A DNA stretch of 64,000 nucleotides from Amycolatopsis iheyensis (lineage in GTDB: Bacteria > Actinomycetota > Actinomycetes > Mycobacteriales > Pseudonocardiaceae), in contig NZ_JAMXQV010000004.1 in the NCBI RefSeq assembly GCF_024703995.1, positions 1 through 64,000 of the forward strand, written 5' to 3'. Made by a program: the position numbers and the translations under genes. Each line of letters starts with the position of its first letter. Position 1 is the stretch's first letter. The notes below the pieces were generated by a model. That model did no database searches. It saw only the letters and a program-made list of their open reading frames with translations, and had not been told where the DNA came from. Below are positions 33,750-42,012 of this stretch, one piece after another.

Positions 33750-34382
33750 TCACGTCACTCGATCGGCGAGATCGCGCTCCAGCGTGACCCGCACCAGTGC
33801 CGCCGCGAGGGCAGCCAGCCGGTCGCCGCCGACGAGCTTCGCGAGTCTGCCCGGTTCGGTCGGCAGGCCGAGCTTTTCGGCCCCCCGCAAGGCTTTCCCG
33901 TCCAGGTGCGGCCGAAACTCCGGCCACACCGCCTGCACCTCCCTGGCGAAGATGTCCACCCCCACCGGACCGAGCCGGGGCACCTTCCGCAGCCCGGCCG
34001 CCAGTGTCCGGAATTCGCCGTTCGCGGCCTCGCGCAGCCGTCTCAGGTCGCCGCCGTAGGAGTCGAGGACCACCTGCGCGCCCTCGCCGAGCGCCGTCGC
34101 CGTCTGTTCGTCGTAGCGCTTGTAGTGCGCGCGGCCGAGGGCGTCGACGCGCTGCTGCCAGGTCGCGTTCTTCATCGCCACCGCCGTTCCCAGTCCCGCG
34201 GCCTTGAGCTCGCGGGCCGCGTCGACTGCGATCGCCGCCTTGATCCGGGTCGAGAGCAGCACCGACAGGACCAGCAGCCGGTACAGCGGCGCCGGGGTGT
34301 CGGCGAGCTTGATCCCGGCCTCGGCCGCGTACGTCGGGCCGGCCTCCGCGAGCAGGCACTGGATCTTGTCTCGATGGGTCAT
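33750..34382 (-). CDS. HhH-GPD-like DNA glycosylase homologue (endonuclease III-related)
   Basis: About 210 residues starting MTHRDKIQCLLAEAG. RLLVLSVLLSTRIKAAIAVD resembles the endonuclease III helix LVAVILSAQTTD, and LRKVPRLGPVGVDIFARE fits the helix-hairpin-helix, followed by an Asp (RPHLDGKA) at the catalytic-Asp position. The hairpin Lys of endonuclease III (GVGRK) is missing and there is no C-terminal [4Fe-4S] cluster, so a lyase reaction is unlikely. An upstream ATG at 34460 would add 26 poorly supported residues. Confidence 0.7.
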   Translation of the reverse strand: MTHRDKIQCLLAEAGPTYAAEAGIKLADTPAPLYRLLVLSVLLSTRIKAAIAVDAARELKAAGLGTAVAMKNATWQQRVDALGRAHYKRYDEQTATALGEGAQVVLDSYGGDLRRLREAANGEFRTLAAGLRKVPRLGPVGVDIFAREVQAVWPEFRPHLDGKALRGAEKLGLPTEPGRLAKLVGGDRLAALAAALVRVTLERDLADRVT

Positions 34383-34552
34383 CGAGCGCGGGTACCCGGC
34401 AGGCCCGCGGTCATTCACCCGCGTTTCGTCACCGGTGGTCACCACTTCGGCGCAAGCCATTACTCCTACCGAGCAGTCTTGATCGAATCGTTACACGTGG
34501 GAGCCCGCTCACCGCACTTGTTCCAGTGGAGGCGAGGGGTGGTGAGGGGACC

Positions 34553-35041
34553 GTGTGCGCTGGCGAGGATTTCGACGCCTTCTTCCGGGCCGACTTCCCG
34601 CCGCTCGTGGCGTTCCTCTGCAAGGCCGGGTTCGAGGTCGAGACGGCCCGCGACGTCGCCGCCGAGGCGATGCTGCACCTGCTGGAGGCGTGGCCGACCG
34701 CCGAGGACCCGCGGGCGTGGGTCCGCCGCGTCGCCGGCCGGCTGCTCGGCCACGGCGGCGACGCGCGCGCCGACTGGTCTCTGGCGGGTGACCCCCACGA
34801 CGACGAGGCGCTGGCCGTGCTGGTCGAGCCACACGCGGACCTCATCGACCTGCTCGCCGCCCTCCCCGACCAGCAACGCATGGTCCTGACGTGGTCCCTC
34901 GACGGGTTCACGCCGACCCAGATCGCGCGGGCGCTGCGGGTCGCGCCCGCGACCGTCCGCTCCAACCTGCGCCACGTGCGGGAACGCCTCCGGCGCCACC
35001 GGGCCGCTTCGCCCGGCGACCAGCGGGACAGGGAAAGGTGA
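34553..35041 (+). CDS. Short ECF-type sigma factor
   Basis: About 162 residues. FDAFFRADFPPLVAFLCKAG, VETARDVAAEAMLHLLEAW and DPRAWVRRVAGRLLGH form a sigma region 2; LLAALPDQQRMVLTWSLDGF with TPTQIARALRVAPATVRSNL is region 4. GTG at 34553 with GAGGGG upstream. It stands 5 bp before the ShbA/SigD-like sigma gene. No anti-sigma factor beside it. Confidence 0.75.
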   Translation: MCAGEDFDAFFRADFPPLVAFLCKAGFEVETARDVAAEAMLHLLEAWPTAEDPRAWVRRVAGRLLGHGGDARADWSLAGDPHDDEALAVLVEPHADLIDLLAALPDQQRMVLTWSLDGFTPTQIARALRVAPATVRSNLRHVRERLRRHRAASPGDQRDRER

Positions 35042-35046
35042 GCAGA

Positions 35047-35784
35047 ATGCCGGCAACCGAGTACGGCGATCGGGCGATGACCGAGCTGCTGCGGGAGTCG
35101 AACGCCGCACTGCACGACTCACTGCGCGTCGGCCTCGACGTCGAGGGCACGCTGCTGCGGGTGCGCAGCCGGGCCCTCGTCCGGGAGATCGCCTCGGCCA
35201 AGCCACCCGAGGCGTTCCCCGCGCACTGGCGGCGCCACGACGAGCCGGTCGCCGACGCGATCGCGGGCGACGACGCGGCGACCGGGCGCCTGCTCGCCAC
35301 CATCCGGCCGCTGGTCGTGCGCTACTGCCGGGCGCGGGTGGGCCGGCACGAGCGGTCGTTCGCCTCCGCCGACGACGTCGCGCAGGAAGTGTGCCTCGCC
35401 GTGCTCACGGCGCTGCCGTCCTACCGCGACCAGGGCCGTCCGTTCCTGGCGTTCGTCTACGGCATCGCCCAGCACAAGGTGGCCGACGCCCACCGCGCGG
35501 CGGCCCGCAACCGCACCGACCCCGTGCCCGAGATCCCCGACGGCGTCTCCGAGGCCGACGGGCCGGAGCAGCGCGCCCTGCGGTTCGAGCTCAACGAACG
35601 GCTGGCCCGGCTGCTGGAGGTGCTGCCGGCCAAGCAGCGCGAGATCGTCGTGCTGCGGGTGGTGGTCGGGTTGTCGGCGGAGGAGACGGCCGCGGCGGTG
35701 GGCTCGACGCCCGGCGCCGTGCGCGTCGCCCAGCACCGCGCGCTGGCGCGGCTTCGAAGACTTCTGACGGGCGAAGAGGACTAG
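35047..35784 (+). CDS. shbA: SigD/ShbA-type sigma factor
   Basis: About 245 residues. After a ~70-residue N-terminal extension, region 2 reads LLATIRPLVVRYCRARVG with ASADDVAQEVCLAVLTALPS, and region 4 VLPAKQREIVVLRVVVGLSA with STPGAVRVAQHRALARLRRL, the SigD/ShbA pattern. In Streptomyces griseus ShbA drives expression of the principal sigma factor, and this group usually lies near a WhiB gene, as here. The extension before region 2 is unusual; a downstream start would shorten it. The stop overlaps the convergent LysR stop. Confidence 0.75.
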   Translation: MPATEYGDRAMTELLRESNAALHDSLRVGLDVEGTLLRVRSRALVREIASAKPPEAFPAHWRRHDEPVADAIAGDDAATGRLLATIRPLVVRYCRARVGRHERSFASADDVAQEVCLAVLTALPSYRDQGRPFLAFVYGIAQHKVADAHRAAARNRTDPVPEIPDGVSEADGPEQRALRFELNERLARLLEVLPAKQREIVVLRVVVGLSAEETAAAVGSTPGAVRVAQHRALARLRRLLTGEED

Positions 35785-36614
35785 CGCCGCACGCGGTCCA
35801 GCACGAACTCCGCCAGCGCCGCGGCCGGTCCCTCCATCGACTCCCGTGCCAGCAGCATGAACTCGATTTCGCCGGGCTCGGGCAGGCCGCCGAGCTCGAC
35901 GAGGTCGTCCGGGACCAGGCTGCGCGCGTGCAGGGTGACGCCGAGGCCGGCGGCCGCGGCGGCCCGCAGCCCGGTGAGGCTCGACGTCTGGCACGCCGCC
36001 CGCCACTCGAGCCCGGCGCGTTCCAGGCACTCCACCGCGAGCTGCCGGGTGATCGACGGCATCGGGTACTGCACCAGCGGCACCGGCTGGCCCGGTTCGA
36101 GCACCGTCGCCGCCGAGCCGATCCAGACCAGCGGCTCGCGCCACAGGAGCCGGCCGTGGTGCGTGCCCGGGCGGCGCTTGCCCAGCACCAGGTCCAGCTG
36201 CCCGGCCCGCAGCCGCTGCGCCAGGACGTCGGACAGCTCGACGGTCAGCTCGACGTCCACCAGCGGGTGGCTGCGGCGCAGCCGGTGCAGGATCTCCGGC
36301 AGCTCGCCGAGCGCGAAGTCCTCGGAGACGCCGAAGCGCACGCGGCCGCGCAGTTCGGCGCCGCGGAAGTGCCGCTCCGCGCGTTCCTCGGTGTCCATGA
36401 TCGTCTGCGCGAACCCCAGCATCGCCTGCCCGCGCGCGGTGAGCTCGACGGTGTGGGTGTCGCGCGCGAAGAGCAGCCCGCCGGCGTCGGCTTCGAGGCG
36501 CCGGACGTGCTGGCTGACGGTCGGCTGGCCGACGCCCAGGCGCCGCGCGGCCGCGGTGAAGCTGCGCGTCTCGGCGACGGCGAGGAACGAACGGCACAGG
36601 CGCGGGTCGAGCAC
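35781..36614 (-). CDS. LysR-family regulator
   Basis: About 277 residues from the GTG at 36612-36614: FLAVAETRSFTAAARRLGVG with QPTVSQHVRRLEADAG (HTH), then VRFGVSEDFALGELPEILHR as start of the effector domain. A longer ATG start at 36659 is open, but it would place a good dyad (36627-36641) inside the gene. Divergent from a bile acid:sodium symporter-type transporter, its likely target. Confidence 0.88.
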   Translation of the reverse strand: MLDPRLCRSFLAVAETRSFTAAARRLGVGQPTVSQHVRRLEADAGGLLFARDTHTVELTARGQAMLGFAQTIMDTEERAERHFRGAELRGRVRFGVSEDFALGELPEILHRLRRSHPLVDVELTVELSDVLAQRLRAGQLDLVLGKRRPGTHHGRLLWREPLVWIGSAATVLEPGQPVPLVQYPMPSITRQLAVECLERAGLEWRAACQTSSLTGLRAAAAAGLGVTLHARSLVPDDLVELGGLPEPGEIEFMLLARESMEGPAAALAEFVLDRVRR

Positions 36615-36626
36615 GGTGGTGAGCTT

Positions 36627-36641
36627 ATCGCGATCCGCGAT
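36627..36641. promoter_or_regulatory. Probable LysR box
   Basis: ATCGCG-ATC-CGCGAT, a perfect 15-bp dyad in the 97-bp space between divergent lysR and transporter starts. Confidence 0.6.
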
Positions 36642-36711
36642 GACAGTCAGTCCGGTCATCGGGGTTCACAATGAGCGTCCGAGCGCCGAGAATTGCCGCG
36701 GAAGGAGATCC

Positions 36712-37689
36712 ATGTCCCGGTTTCGGCTCGACCCGTTCGTTCTCGCGATTCTCGCCACCGTCGGCGTCGCCACGCTCCTGCCCGCTTCGGGCGCTGTCGC
36801 CAGTGGGTTCAGCACGGCCACGACGATCGCCGTCGGCCTGCTGTTCTTCCTCTACGGCGCGCGGTTGTCCACGGCGGAGGCGCTCGACGGGCTGCGGCAC
36901 TGGAAGCTGCACTCGGTCGTGCTCGCCGCGACGTTCGTCCTGTTCCCGCTGCTCGGCCTGGCCCTGTCCCTGCTGCCGTCGTCGGTGCTGCCCGCCGAGC
37001 TCGCGGCCGGGGTGCTGTTCCTCGCCGTGCTGCCCTCGACCGTGCAGTCGTCGATCGCGTTCACTTCGATCGCCCGCGGCAACGTCGCGGCCGCGATCTG
37101 CAGCGCGTCGCTGTCCAACCTCGCCGGGATCGTGCTGACGCCGCTGCTGGTGGCGCTGCTGCTTTCCGGCGACGGCGCGGGCGTCGACGGCTCGGCGGTG
37201 CTCGGGATCGTGCTGCAGCTGCTGGCGCCGTTCGTCGCGGGTCAGCTGGCGCGGCGCTGGATCGGCGGCTGGCTCACCCGGAACTCGGCGCCGCTCAAGG
37301 TGTTCGACCGCGGCTCCATCCTGCTGGTGGTGTACACGGCGTTCAGCGCGGGCATGACCGAGGGCATCTGGCACCGGCTCGACGTCGGCCACCTGGCGGT
37401 GCTCGTGGCGGTGTGCTGCGTCCTGCTGGCGGCGGTGCTGACCGCGACCGGCTGGGGCGCGCGGCTGCTCGGCTTCGCCCGCGCGGACGCGATCACGATC
37501 GTGTTCTGCGGGTCGAAGAAGAGCCTGGCCAGTGGCCTCCCGATGGCGACCGTGCTGTTCGGGCCCGCGCGGGTGGGGCTGATCGTGCTGCCGCTGATGC
37601 TGTTCCACCAGATCCAGCTGATCGTGTGCGCGACGCTCGCCCGCCGGTACGCGGCTTCCGCCCCGGTCGAGGAGCTCGTTCCGGCCTGA
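36712..37689 (+). CDS. Bile acid:sodium symporter-family transporter (SBF-like)
   Basis: A 325-residue protein with about ten transmembrane helices. TTIAVGLLFFLYGARLSTAE, LAVLPSTVQSSIAFTSIARG and SGLPMATVLFGP are hallmarks of the SBF-like (family 7, solute carrier 10-related) group. GGAAGGAGATCC precedes the ATG. Substrate unknown; the divergent LysR regulator suggests an organic anion. Confidence 0.9.
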   Translation: MSRFRLDPFVLAILATVGVATLLPASGAVASGFSTATTIAVGLLFFLYGARLSTAEALDGLRHWKLHSVVLAATFVLFPLLGLALSLLPSSVLPAELAAGVLFLAVLPSTVQSSIAFTSIARGNVAAAICSASLSNLAGIVLTPLLVALLLSGDGAGVDGSAVLGIVLQLLAPFVAGQLARRWIGGWLTRNSAPLKVFDRGSILLVVYTAFSAGMTEGIWHRLDVGHLAVLVAVCCVLLAAVLTATGWGARLLGFARADAITIVFCGSKKSLASGLPMATVLFGPARVGLIVLPLMLFHQIQLIVCATLARRYAASAPVEELVPA

Positions 37690-37751
37690 CCGATGAGTTT
37701 CCCGGGCCGGGCCCGTCGGTAGTGGTGACCCTCTACCGAAAGGCGGCTCCC

Positions 37752-38273
37752 GTGGCCAAGGTCCTGTACCACATCACGATGTCCCTCGACGGTTTCGTCG
37801 CCGGCCCGGCCGACGACATGACGTGGCTCTCCGGCCTGCACGCCGGACCGAACCCGGTGGTCGAGCGGGTGCTCGGCGAGATCGGCGCGGTGGTGATGGG
37901 CCACCACACCTACGCCCCGGCGACGACGGCGGAGGGCCAGGTGTACGGCGGCCGCTGGTCGGGCCCGATCTTCGTGGTGACCCGCTCCGCGACGCCCACG
38001 CCGGGGTTCACGCTGGTGGAAGACCTCGGCGACGCCGTGAAGGCGGCGTCCGCGGCGGCGGGCGACGGATACGTGGCGGTGCTCGGCGCGACGACCGCGC
38101 GGCGGTGTCTCGAGGCGGGCTTGCTGGACGAGGTGCTGGTACACGTGGCGCCCGTGCTGCTGGGCGACGGCGTCCGGCTGTTCTCGCACCCGGGTGGAAC
38201 GCGGGTGCGGCTGGAGCCGCTGGAGCTGAGCAGCAGCGGGCCGATCGGGAACTGCTGGTACCGGGTGGCGTGA
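37752..38273 (+). CDS. Dihydrofolate reductase-fold protein (RibD C-terminal type)
   Basis: About 173 residues: VLYHITMSLDGFVAGPADDM, GAVVMGHHTY, GPIFVVTRSA, DGYVAVLGATTARRCLEAGL and HVAPVLLGDGVRLF, the RibD_C/DHFR-like pattern. These proteins use NADPH; substrates are mostly unknown. GTG at 37752. It is followed 85 bp later by a secreted protein gene. Confidence 0.85.
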   Translation: MAKVLYHITMSLDGFVAGPADDMTWLSGLHAGPNPVVERVLGEIGAVVMGHHTYAPATTAEGQVYGGRWSGPIFVVTRSATPTPGFTLVEDLGDAVKAASAAAGDGYVAVLGATTARRCLEAGLLDEVLVHVAPVLLGDGVRLFSHPGGTRVRLEPLELSSSGPIGNCWYRVA

Positions 38274-38358
38274 GGTCCACTGTGCACAGACCGGCGGCGG
38301 GGTAACACCGGGCGGCGGCGGAGCGACTCCGGGGGCGACTTCGAAGGGGAGGAACGCC

Positions 38359-38853
38359 ATGGGAACCCGGGTACTCGCCGCACTGGGCGGCGCGGTGGTG
38401 GTCGCCGCGGGCGCGGTGGTCTTCGCGAGCACGTCGGCGGCGGTCGGGCCGGCACCGGCGCCGATCGTCCAGGCGGCGCAAGCGAGCTGCTTCACCGACG
38501 GCAACGGGATCTGCACGGTCACGCACGGTCTCGGCAAGGTGCCGGAGGCGGTCGTCGTGTCGCCGAACACGCCGAGCCCGTTCAACGCGTTCACGCTCAA
38601 CACGGTGTTCGGCTCCTACACCGCGACGACGTTCCAGGTGCGGGCGATGTTCACGCAGACCGCGCCGAAGACGTTCGGCCAGATCTGGTTCAGCTACGCC
38701 GCTTACGGTTCGCCGTCGGCGCCGCCGACCACGGTGACCACGCCGACAACTCCGCCGCCGCCGACCACGACACTCAAGCCGCCGACCACGACGACTCCGC
38801 CGCCGGCCACCACGCCCGACCCGACCACAACGCCGACCGGCGGCGGCACCTGA
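38359..38853 (+). CDS. Secreted protein with Pro/Thr-rich tail
   Basis: A 164-residue protein with a signal peptide (LAALGGAVVVAAGAVVFAST), a ~90-residue beta-rich domain with two cysteines (ASCFTDGNGICTVTHGLGKV) and a tail of TTP repeats from residue ~120. AGGGGAGGAACGCC precedes the ATG. The VTHGLGKVPEAVVVSPN segment resembles H-type lectin/phage tail-associated beta domains found in secreted actinomycete proteins; that is a weak guess. Confidence 0.7.
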   Translation: MGTRVLAALGGAVVVAAGAVVFASTSAAVGPAPAPIVQAAQASCFTDGNGICTVTHGLGKVPEAVVVSPNTPSPFNAFTLNTVFGSYTATTFQVRAMFTQTAPKTFGQIWFSYAAYGSPSAPPTTVTTPTTPPPPTTTLKPPTTTTPPPATTPDPTTTPTGGGT

Positions 38854-38894
38854 GCGGATTCCGCGGCCTTCGCCTTGCCTGGCAACGACTTCCG

Positions 38895-39173
38895 TCACCG
38901 CCGGCGAGGCGAAGGCTTCTTCCGCAGTTCTTCCGCGAAGATCGTCTCGACCCGGGAGTTCGCGCGCCGCAGGGCGCGGGCCATCACGCGGATCAGGCCG
39001 GCCAATGCCAGTGCGCACAGCAGACCGAGGCCGATGGCCGTGGAGTTCGCCACGAGCGCCTCCCGGTACTGGTGCGCCAGGTAGCCCAGGCCCGCCCCGG
39101 CGGTGAGTGCGTCCAGCAGCGCCAGCCGGATCGCCCGGTCCCCGGTCAGCGAGACCCCCGGTGTCGCGGCCAT
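38895..39173 (-). CDS. Small two-helix membrane protein
   Basis: A 92-residue protein with hydrophobic stretches LALLDALTAGAGLGYLA and STAIGLGLLCALALAGLIRV, and a basic C-terminus ending KKPSPRRR. Convergent with the secreted protein gene upstream. Unknown function; it could be a holin-like or structural membrane protein, but no family was recognised. Confidence 0.6.
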   Translation of the reverse strand: MAATPGVSLTGDRAIRLALLDALTAGAGLGYLAHQYREALVANSTAIGLGLLCALALAGLIRVMARALRRANSRVETIFAEELRKKPSPRRR

Positions 39174-39358
39174 CGCCCACCTCCCGCCGTCTCGTTCAGC
39201 GGTGACGCCCTTGCAAGGTAGACGAGCGTGCCCCGGTCGGTGGGTGTTTCAACCTGTTTGGCCTACCGGATCTGCCCGGATGGCCGCTGTGATAACTTGA
39301 AGCGAACTGAGTCTTCTTTGCGGATGCAAACCTCGTGCCGCCTGCGCGCCGAGGCCAG

Positions 39359-39432
39359 GGGGCGGTAGCTCAGTTGGTTAGAGCAGGGGACTCATAATCC
39401 CTTGGCCGCGGGTTCGAGCCCCGCCCGCCCCA
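39359..39432 (+). tRNA. tRNA-Met (CAT)
   Basis: Complete cloverleaf of 74 nt: acceptor GGGGCGG/CCGCCCC, D arm GCTCAGTTGGTTAGAGC, anticodon loop CTCATAA with CAT at 39393-39395, T loop TTCGAGC, discriminator A39432. CCA is not encoded (ACCC follows). The G1-C72 pair and lack of three GC pairs in the anticodon stem argue against an initiator tRNA. A CAT tRNA can also be tRNA-Ile2 after lysidine modification. Confidence 0.93.
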
Positions 39433-39446
39433 CCCGATCTCCGACC

Positions 39447-40037
39447 TCACCGCAGCCGGTCGTACACCACGGCCGTCTCGCCGAGCTCGCCCGTCTCGTG
39501 GTGCGCGAGACGCCACTTCGACGCCGGCAGGCCGTCTTCGAACAGGCGGGCGCCGCCGCCGGCGATCTCCGGGCAGATCATCAGGTACAGCCGGTCCAGC
39601 AGGTCCGCTTCCAGCAACGCCTTGATGACGCTCGCGCTGCTGTTGACCAGGATGTCACCCGAGCCCGTCGCCTTCAGCTCGGTGATGACGTCGGCGGCCG
39701 GGGCGTTCACGACCCGGGTGCGCTCCCACGGCGCGTCGGTCAGGGTCGTCGAGAACACCACCTTTTCCGTGTCCACCAGCCACTTCGCGTACCCGCGGTC
39801 ACGCGGGTCGGCGTTCTCGTCGGCGGCGACCGTGGGCCAGAAGCCCAGGAAGCCTTCGGCGTTGCGGCGGCCGAGGACGGCCGTCGTCGCGTCTTCCCAG
39901 ATGCGCGTCAGGTGGCCCCGCGCGACTTCGGTGGTCGCGTACGGGAGGATCGCCCCCATGTCGGCGGGCCCGCCCGGGCCGCTGTAGCGCCCGTCGAGCG
40001 TCAGGCTGAGGTTCGCGGTGACTCTGCGGTCGGCCAT
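39447..40037 (-). CDS. Dihydrofolate reductase-family protein
   Basis: A 196-residue RibD_C-type protein: VTANLSLTLDGRYSGPGGPA, TAVLGRRNAEGFLGFWP, DTEKVVFSTTLTD, GDILVNSSASVIKALLEADL and MICPEIAGGGARLF. It is distinct from the other DHFR-fold protein at 37752. One base separates its start from the stop of the ArsR-SRPBCC gene, so the two form an operon and this is probably a target of that regulator. Confidence 0.85.
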   Translation of the reverse strand: MADRRVTANLSLTLDGRYSGPGGPADMGAILPYATTEVARGHLTRIWEDATTAVLGRRNAEGFLGFWPTVAADENADPRDRGYAKWLVDTEKVVFSTTLTDAPWERTRVVNAPAADVITELKATGSGDILVNSSASVIKALLEADLLDRLYLMICPEIAGGGARLFEDGLPASKWRLAHHETGELGETAVVYDRLR

Positions 40038-40038
40038 G

Positions 40039-40833
40039 TCAGTCGGTCCTTTCGGTGGCGAGCACTTCGGTGAGCTGGTCGAGCACCTGGTCCCAGCCGG
40101 CTTCGATGCCGGCGATGGCGGGGACGGCCTCGACCGTCGTCGCGGTGATCCGCAGGCCCAGCCGCAGCCGGGTGCCGGCCGGGTTTTCGGTGAGCCCCAA
40201 GTCGTAGTGGCCGGTGAAGGACGCCCGCCCCCGCACCGCGAGGTCGAACACGAGCCGCCCGGGCTCGTCGGCGACGCGGACCCGGCCTTCGGCGCGGTGT
40301 TCGCCGTCGGCGTCGCGGTAGGCGAGCACGGCTCGCCCGCCCGGCCGCGGCTCGAGCACGCAGTCCGTGATCGTCAGCGAAGGCGGCGCCCACCAGGAGG
40401 CCAGCAGACCGGGCTCGGCCCAGTGCCGCCAGACGACGTCCGGCGCCGCGGGCAGCAGGCGTTCGAACGCGAACACGCGCCCGTCCGCCCACCGGTCCCG
40501 GTCCGCGACCGCCGTCTCCGCCTCGATGGCCGCCTGGTACCGCGCGACGACGTCCCGTTCTCCTTCGTGCGCCTCGGTTTCCGCGGCCAGCTCCCGCAGC
40601 CGGTCCGCGAACGCGGCCAGCGGCCCGGCTTCGAGGGCGTACACCCGACGCTGACCGAGCGGGAAGACGGTGACGAGCCCGGCGCGCGCGAGGTTCTGGA
40701 GGTGCTTCGTGGTTTGCGGCTGACGCAACCCGGTCAGCTCCGCCAGCTCGCCGACCGAGCGCGGCCGCTCGGCGAGCAGAGCCACGATGCGCCAGCGAGC
40801 GGCGTCCCCGAGAGCTGCGGCGATCCGGTCCAT
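40039..40833 (-). CDS. ArsR-type HTH fused to an SRPBCC (AHSA1-like) domain
   Basis: About 264 residues. Residues ~1-75 form an ArsR winged helix (AALGDAARWRIVALLAERPR, VGELAELTGLRQPQTTKHLQ, LARAGLVTVF); from residue ~120 an AHSA1/SRPBCC domain (FERLLPAAPDVVWRHWAEPG, LLASWWAPPSLTITDC). The fused ligand domain suggests a one-component sensor for a hydrophobic molecule. I start it at ATG 40831-40833, downstream of a TATTC/GAATA dyad; a GTG at 40848 is possible. Confidence 0.85.
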   Translation of the reverse strand: MDRIAAALGDAARWRIVALLAERPRSVGELAELTGLRQPQTTKHLQNLARAGLVTVFPLGQRRVYALEAGPLAAFADRLRELAAETEAHEGERDVVARYQAAIEAETAVADRDRWADGRVFAFERLLPAAPDVVWRHWAEPGLLASWWAPPSLTITDCVLEPRPGGRAVLAYRDADGEHRAEGRVRVADEPGRLVFDLAVRGRASFTGHYDLGLTENPAGTRLRLGLRITATTVEAVPAIAGIEAGWDQVLDQLTEVLATERTD

Positions 40834-40841
40834 GCCGGAAG

Positions 40842-40862
40842 TATTCACTACCGAGAATATTC
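40842..40862. promoter_or_regulatory. Possible ArsR operator
   Basis: TATTC-N8-GAATA (40842-40859) overlapping GAATATTC (40855-40862), just upstream of the ArsR-SRPBCC start. AT-rich dyads of this sort are typical ArsR-family sites. Confidence 0.5.
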
Positions 40863-40865
40863 AGG

Positions 40866-41834
40866 TCAAGGAATATCTTGGCCCAGCCAGCGCACCCCGT
40901 AGACGTACCCCAGCTGTGGGGCGGTGAAGTCCTGCGCCACCTCGTAGGCGCCGTCGAGCGGCAGCGTCTCCCCCGGCTGGGCCGGATCGGACAGCACCGA
41001 ATACGGCACCCGGTCCAGCCGCCACACCGCCCGCGGCGGCCGCTCGGGGTCGAAGCGGACCCGCACGGTGACCGACTCGCACATCACCAGCGGCACGAAC
41101 GCGTACGACGGCCGGATCGGGCGGCCGTCGCGGATCCGGAACACCAGGGAATACGTGTGGGTGTCGCCGCGCGCGAGCGGCCGCGGCAAGTCGAGCAGCC
41201 AGCGGAAGTGCCGTTGGCCCTCGCGGCTCTCCCCGGTGATCCGGACGCCGTGCTGGGCGTCGGCGGTGACGTCCCGCTCGCCATCCGAGCCGTCCTCGAC
41301 GCGGGGCACGGTGAACTGCGCGGAGATCCGGCTCAGGCCGTCGCGGGTCGCGACGATCAGGCGTTCCTCGATCAGCTCCGGCTCTTCGGTGTCGAGGCGC
41401 ACGAGGACCTTGAGCCGCTTGACGAACCAGCCCTCGTCGGGGTCCGGGACGCCTTCGCCGGGCCGCGCGCCGGCCTCGATCTCGGCGGCGAGCCGGGCGA
41501 ACGCGCGGTCGATGCGCCGCCGCGCCGTGCGGTCGGAGACCCGCAGCCGCTGCGCCAGGATCCCGACGCGGTCGCTGAGCAGGGCGTGCTGCGAGCCGGG
41601 GGCGATGCCCAGCGCGACGTTCACCGCCAGCCTGTCGTCGGCCGGGAAGTCCGCGATGGCGGCGGAAATCGCTTCGCGCAGGACGCGCCGGGCTTCGCGC
41701 TCGCTCGTCGTCCGGTGGATTTCGCACCAGGCCGCGACGAGCGGCCCGAGCCGGCCGCGCAGCCGTTCGGCTTCCAGCCCCCAGCCCCGCCGCAGGGTGG
41801 TGAGCTCCCGGACCAGCCCGTCCTCGTGTGCCAT
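40866..41834 (-). CDS. Uncharacterised protein with HTH-like segment
   Basis: A 322-residue protein. An N-terminal helical half includes LSDRVGILAQRLRVSDRTAR with RRIDRAFARLAAEI, which looks like a helix-turn-helix (residues ~86-120); the C-terminal half is beta-rich and ends in QDFTAPQLGYVYGVRWLGQD. No family recognised; many actinomycetes carry single genes of this layout near regulators. Divergent from another uncharacterised gene starting at 42013. Confidence 0.65.
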   Translation of the reverse strand: MAHEDGLVRELTTLRRGWGLEAERLRGRLGPLVAAWCEIHRTTSEREARRVLREAISAAIADFPADDRLAVNVALGIAPGSQHALLSDRVGILAQRLRVSDRTARRRIDRAFARLAAEIEAGARPGEGVPDPDEGWFVKRLKVLVRLDTEEPELIEERLIVATRDGLSRISAQFTVPRVEDGSDGERDVTADAQHGVRITGESREGQRHFRWLLDLPRPLARGDTHTYSLVFRIRDGRPIRPSYAFVPLVMCESVTVRVRFDPERPPRAVWRLDRVPYSVLSDPAQPGETLPLDGAYEVAQDFTAPQLGYVYGVRWLGQDIP

Positions 41835-42012
41835 GGGAATTCGATTGTGGCACGCGGGCTTCCGCGCGATCGGCGGCAGCGGCTGAGCCGATCAGGTGAT
41901 TCCCCGGGTGGCCAGTCGTTGGCCAGTTCCGCCGCGATTCGGCCCGCGACGGGCCGTTGCCGACTCGGCGGCTGACCGACCATTTCCCCGTCGACGACTC
42001 CGGGGAGGAACG

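Noticed and set aside
39359..39432. Initiator tRNA-fMet
   Set aside because: It has a G1-C72 pair and lacks the run of three GC pairs in the anticodon stem.
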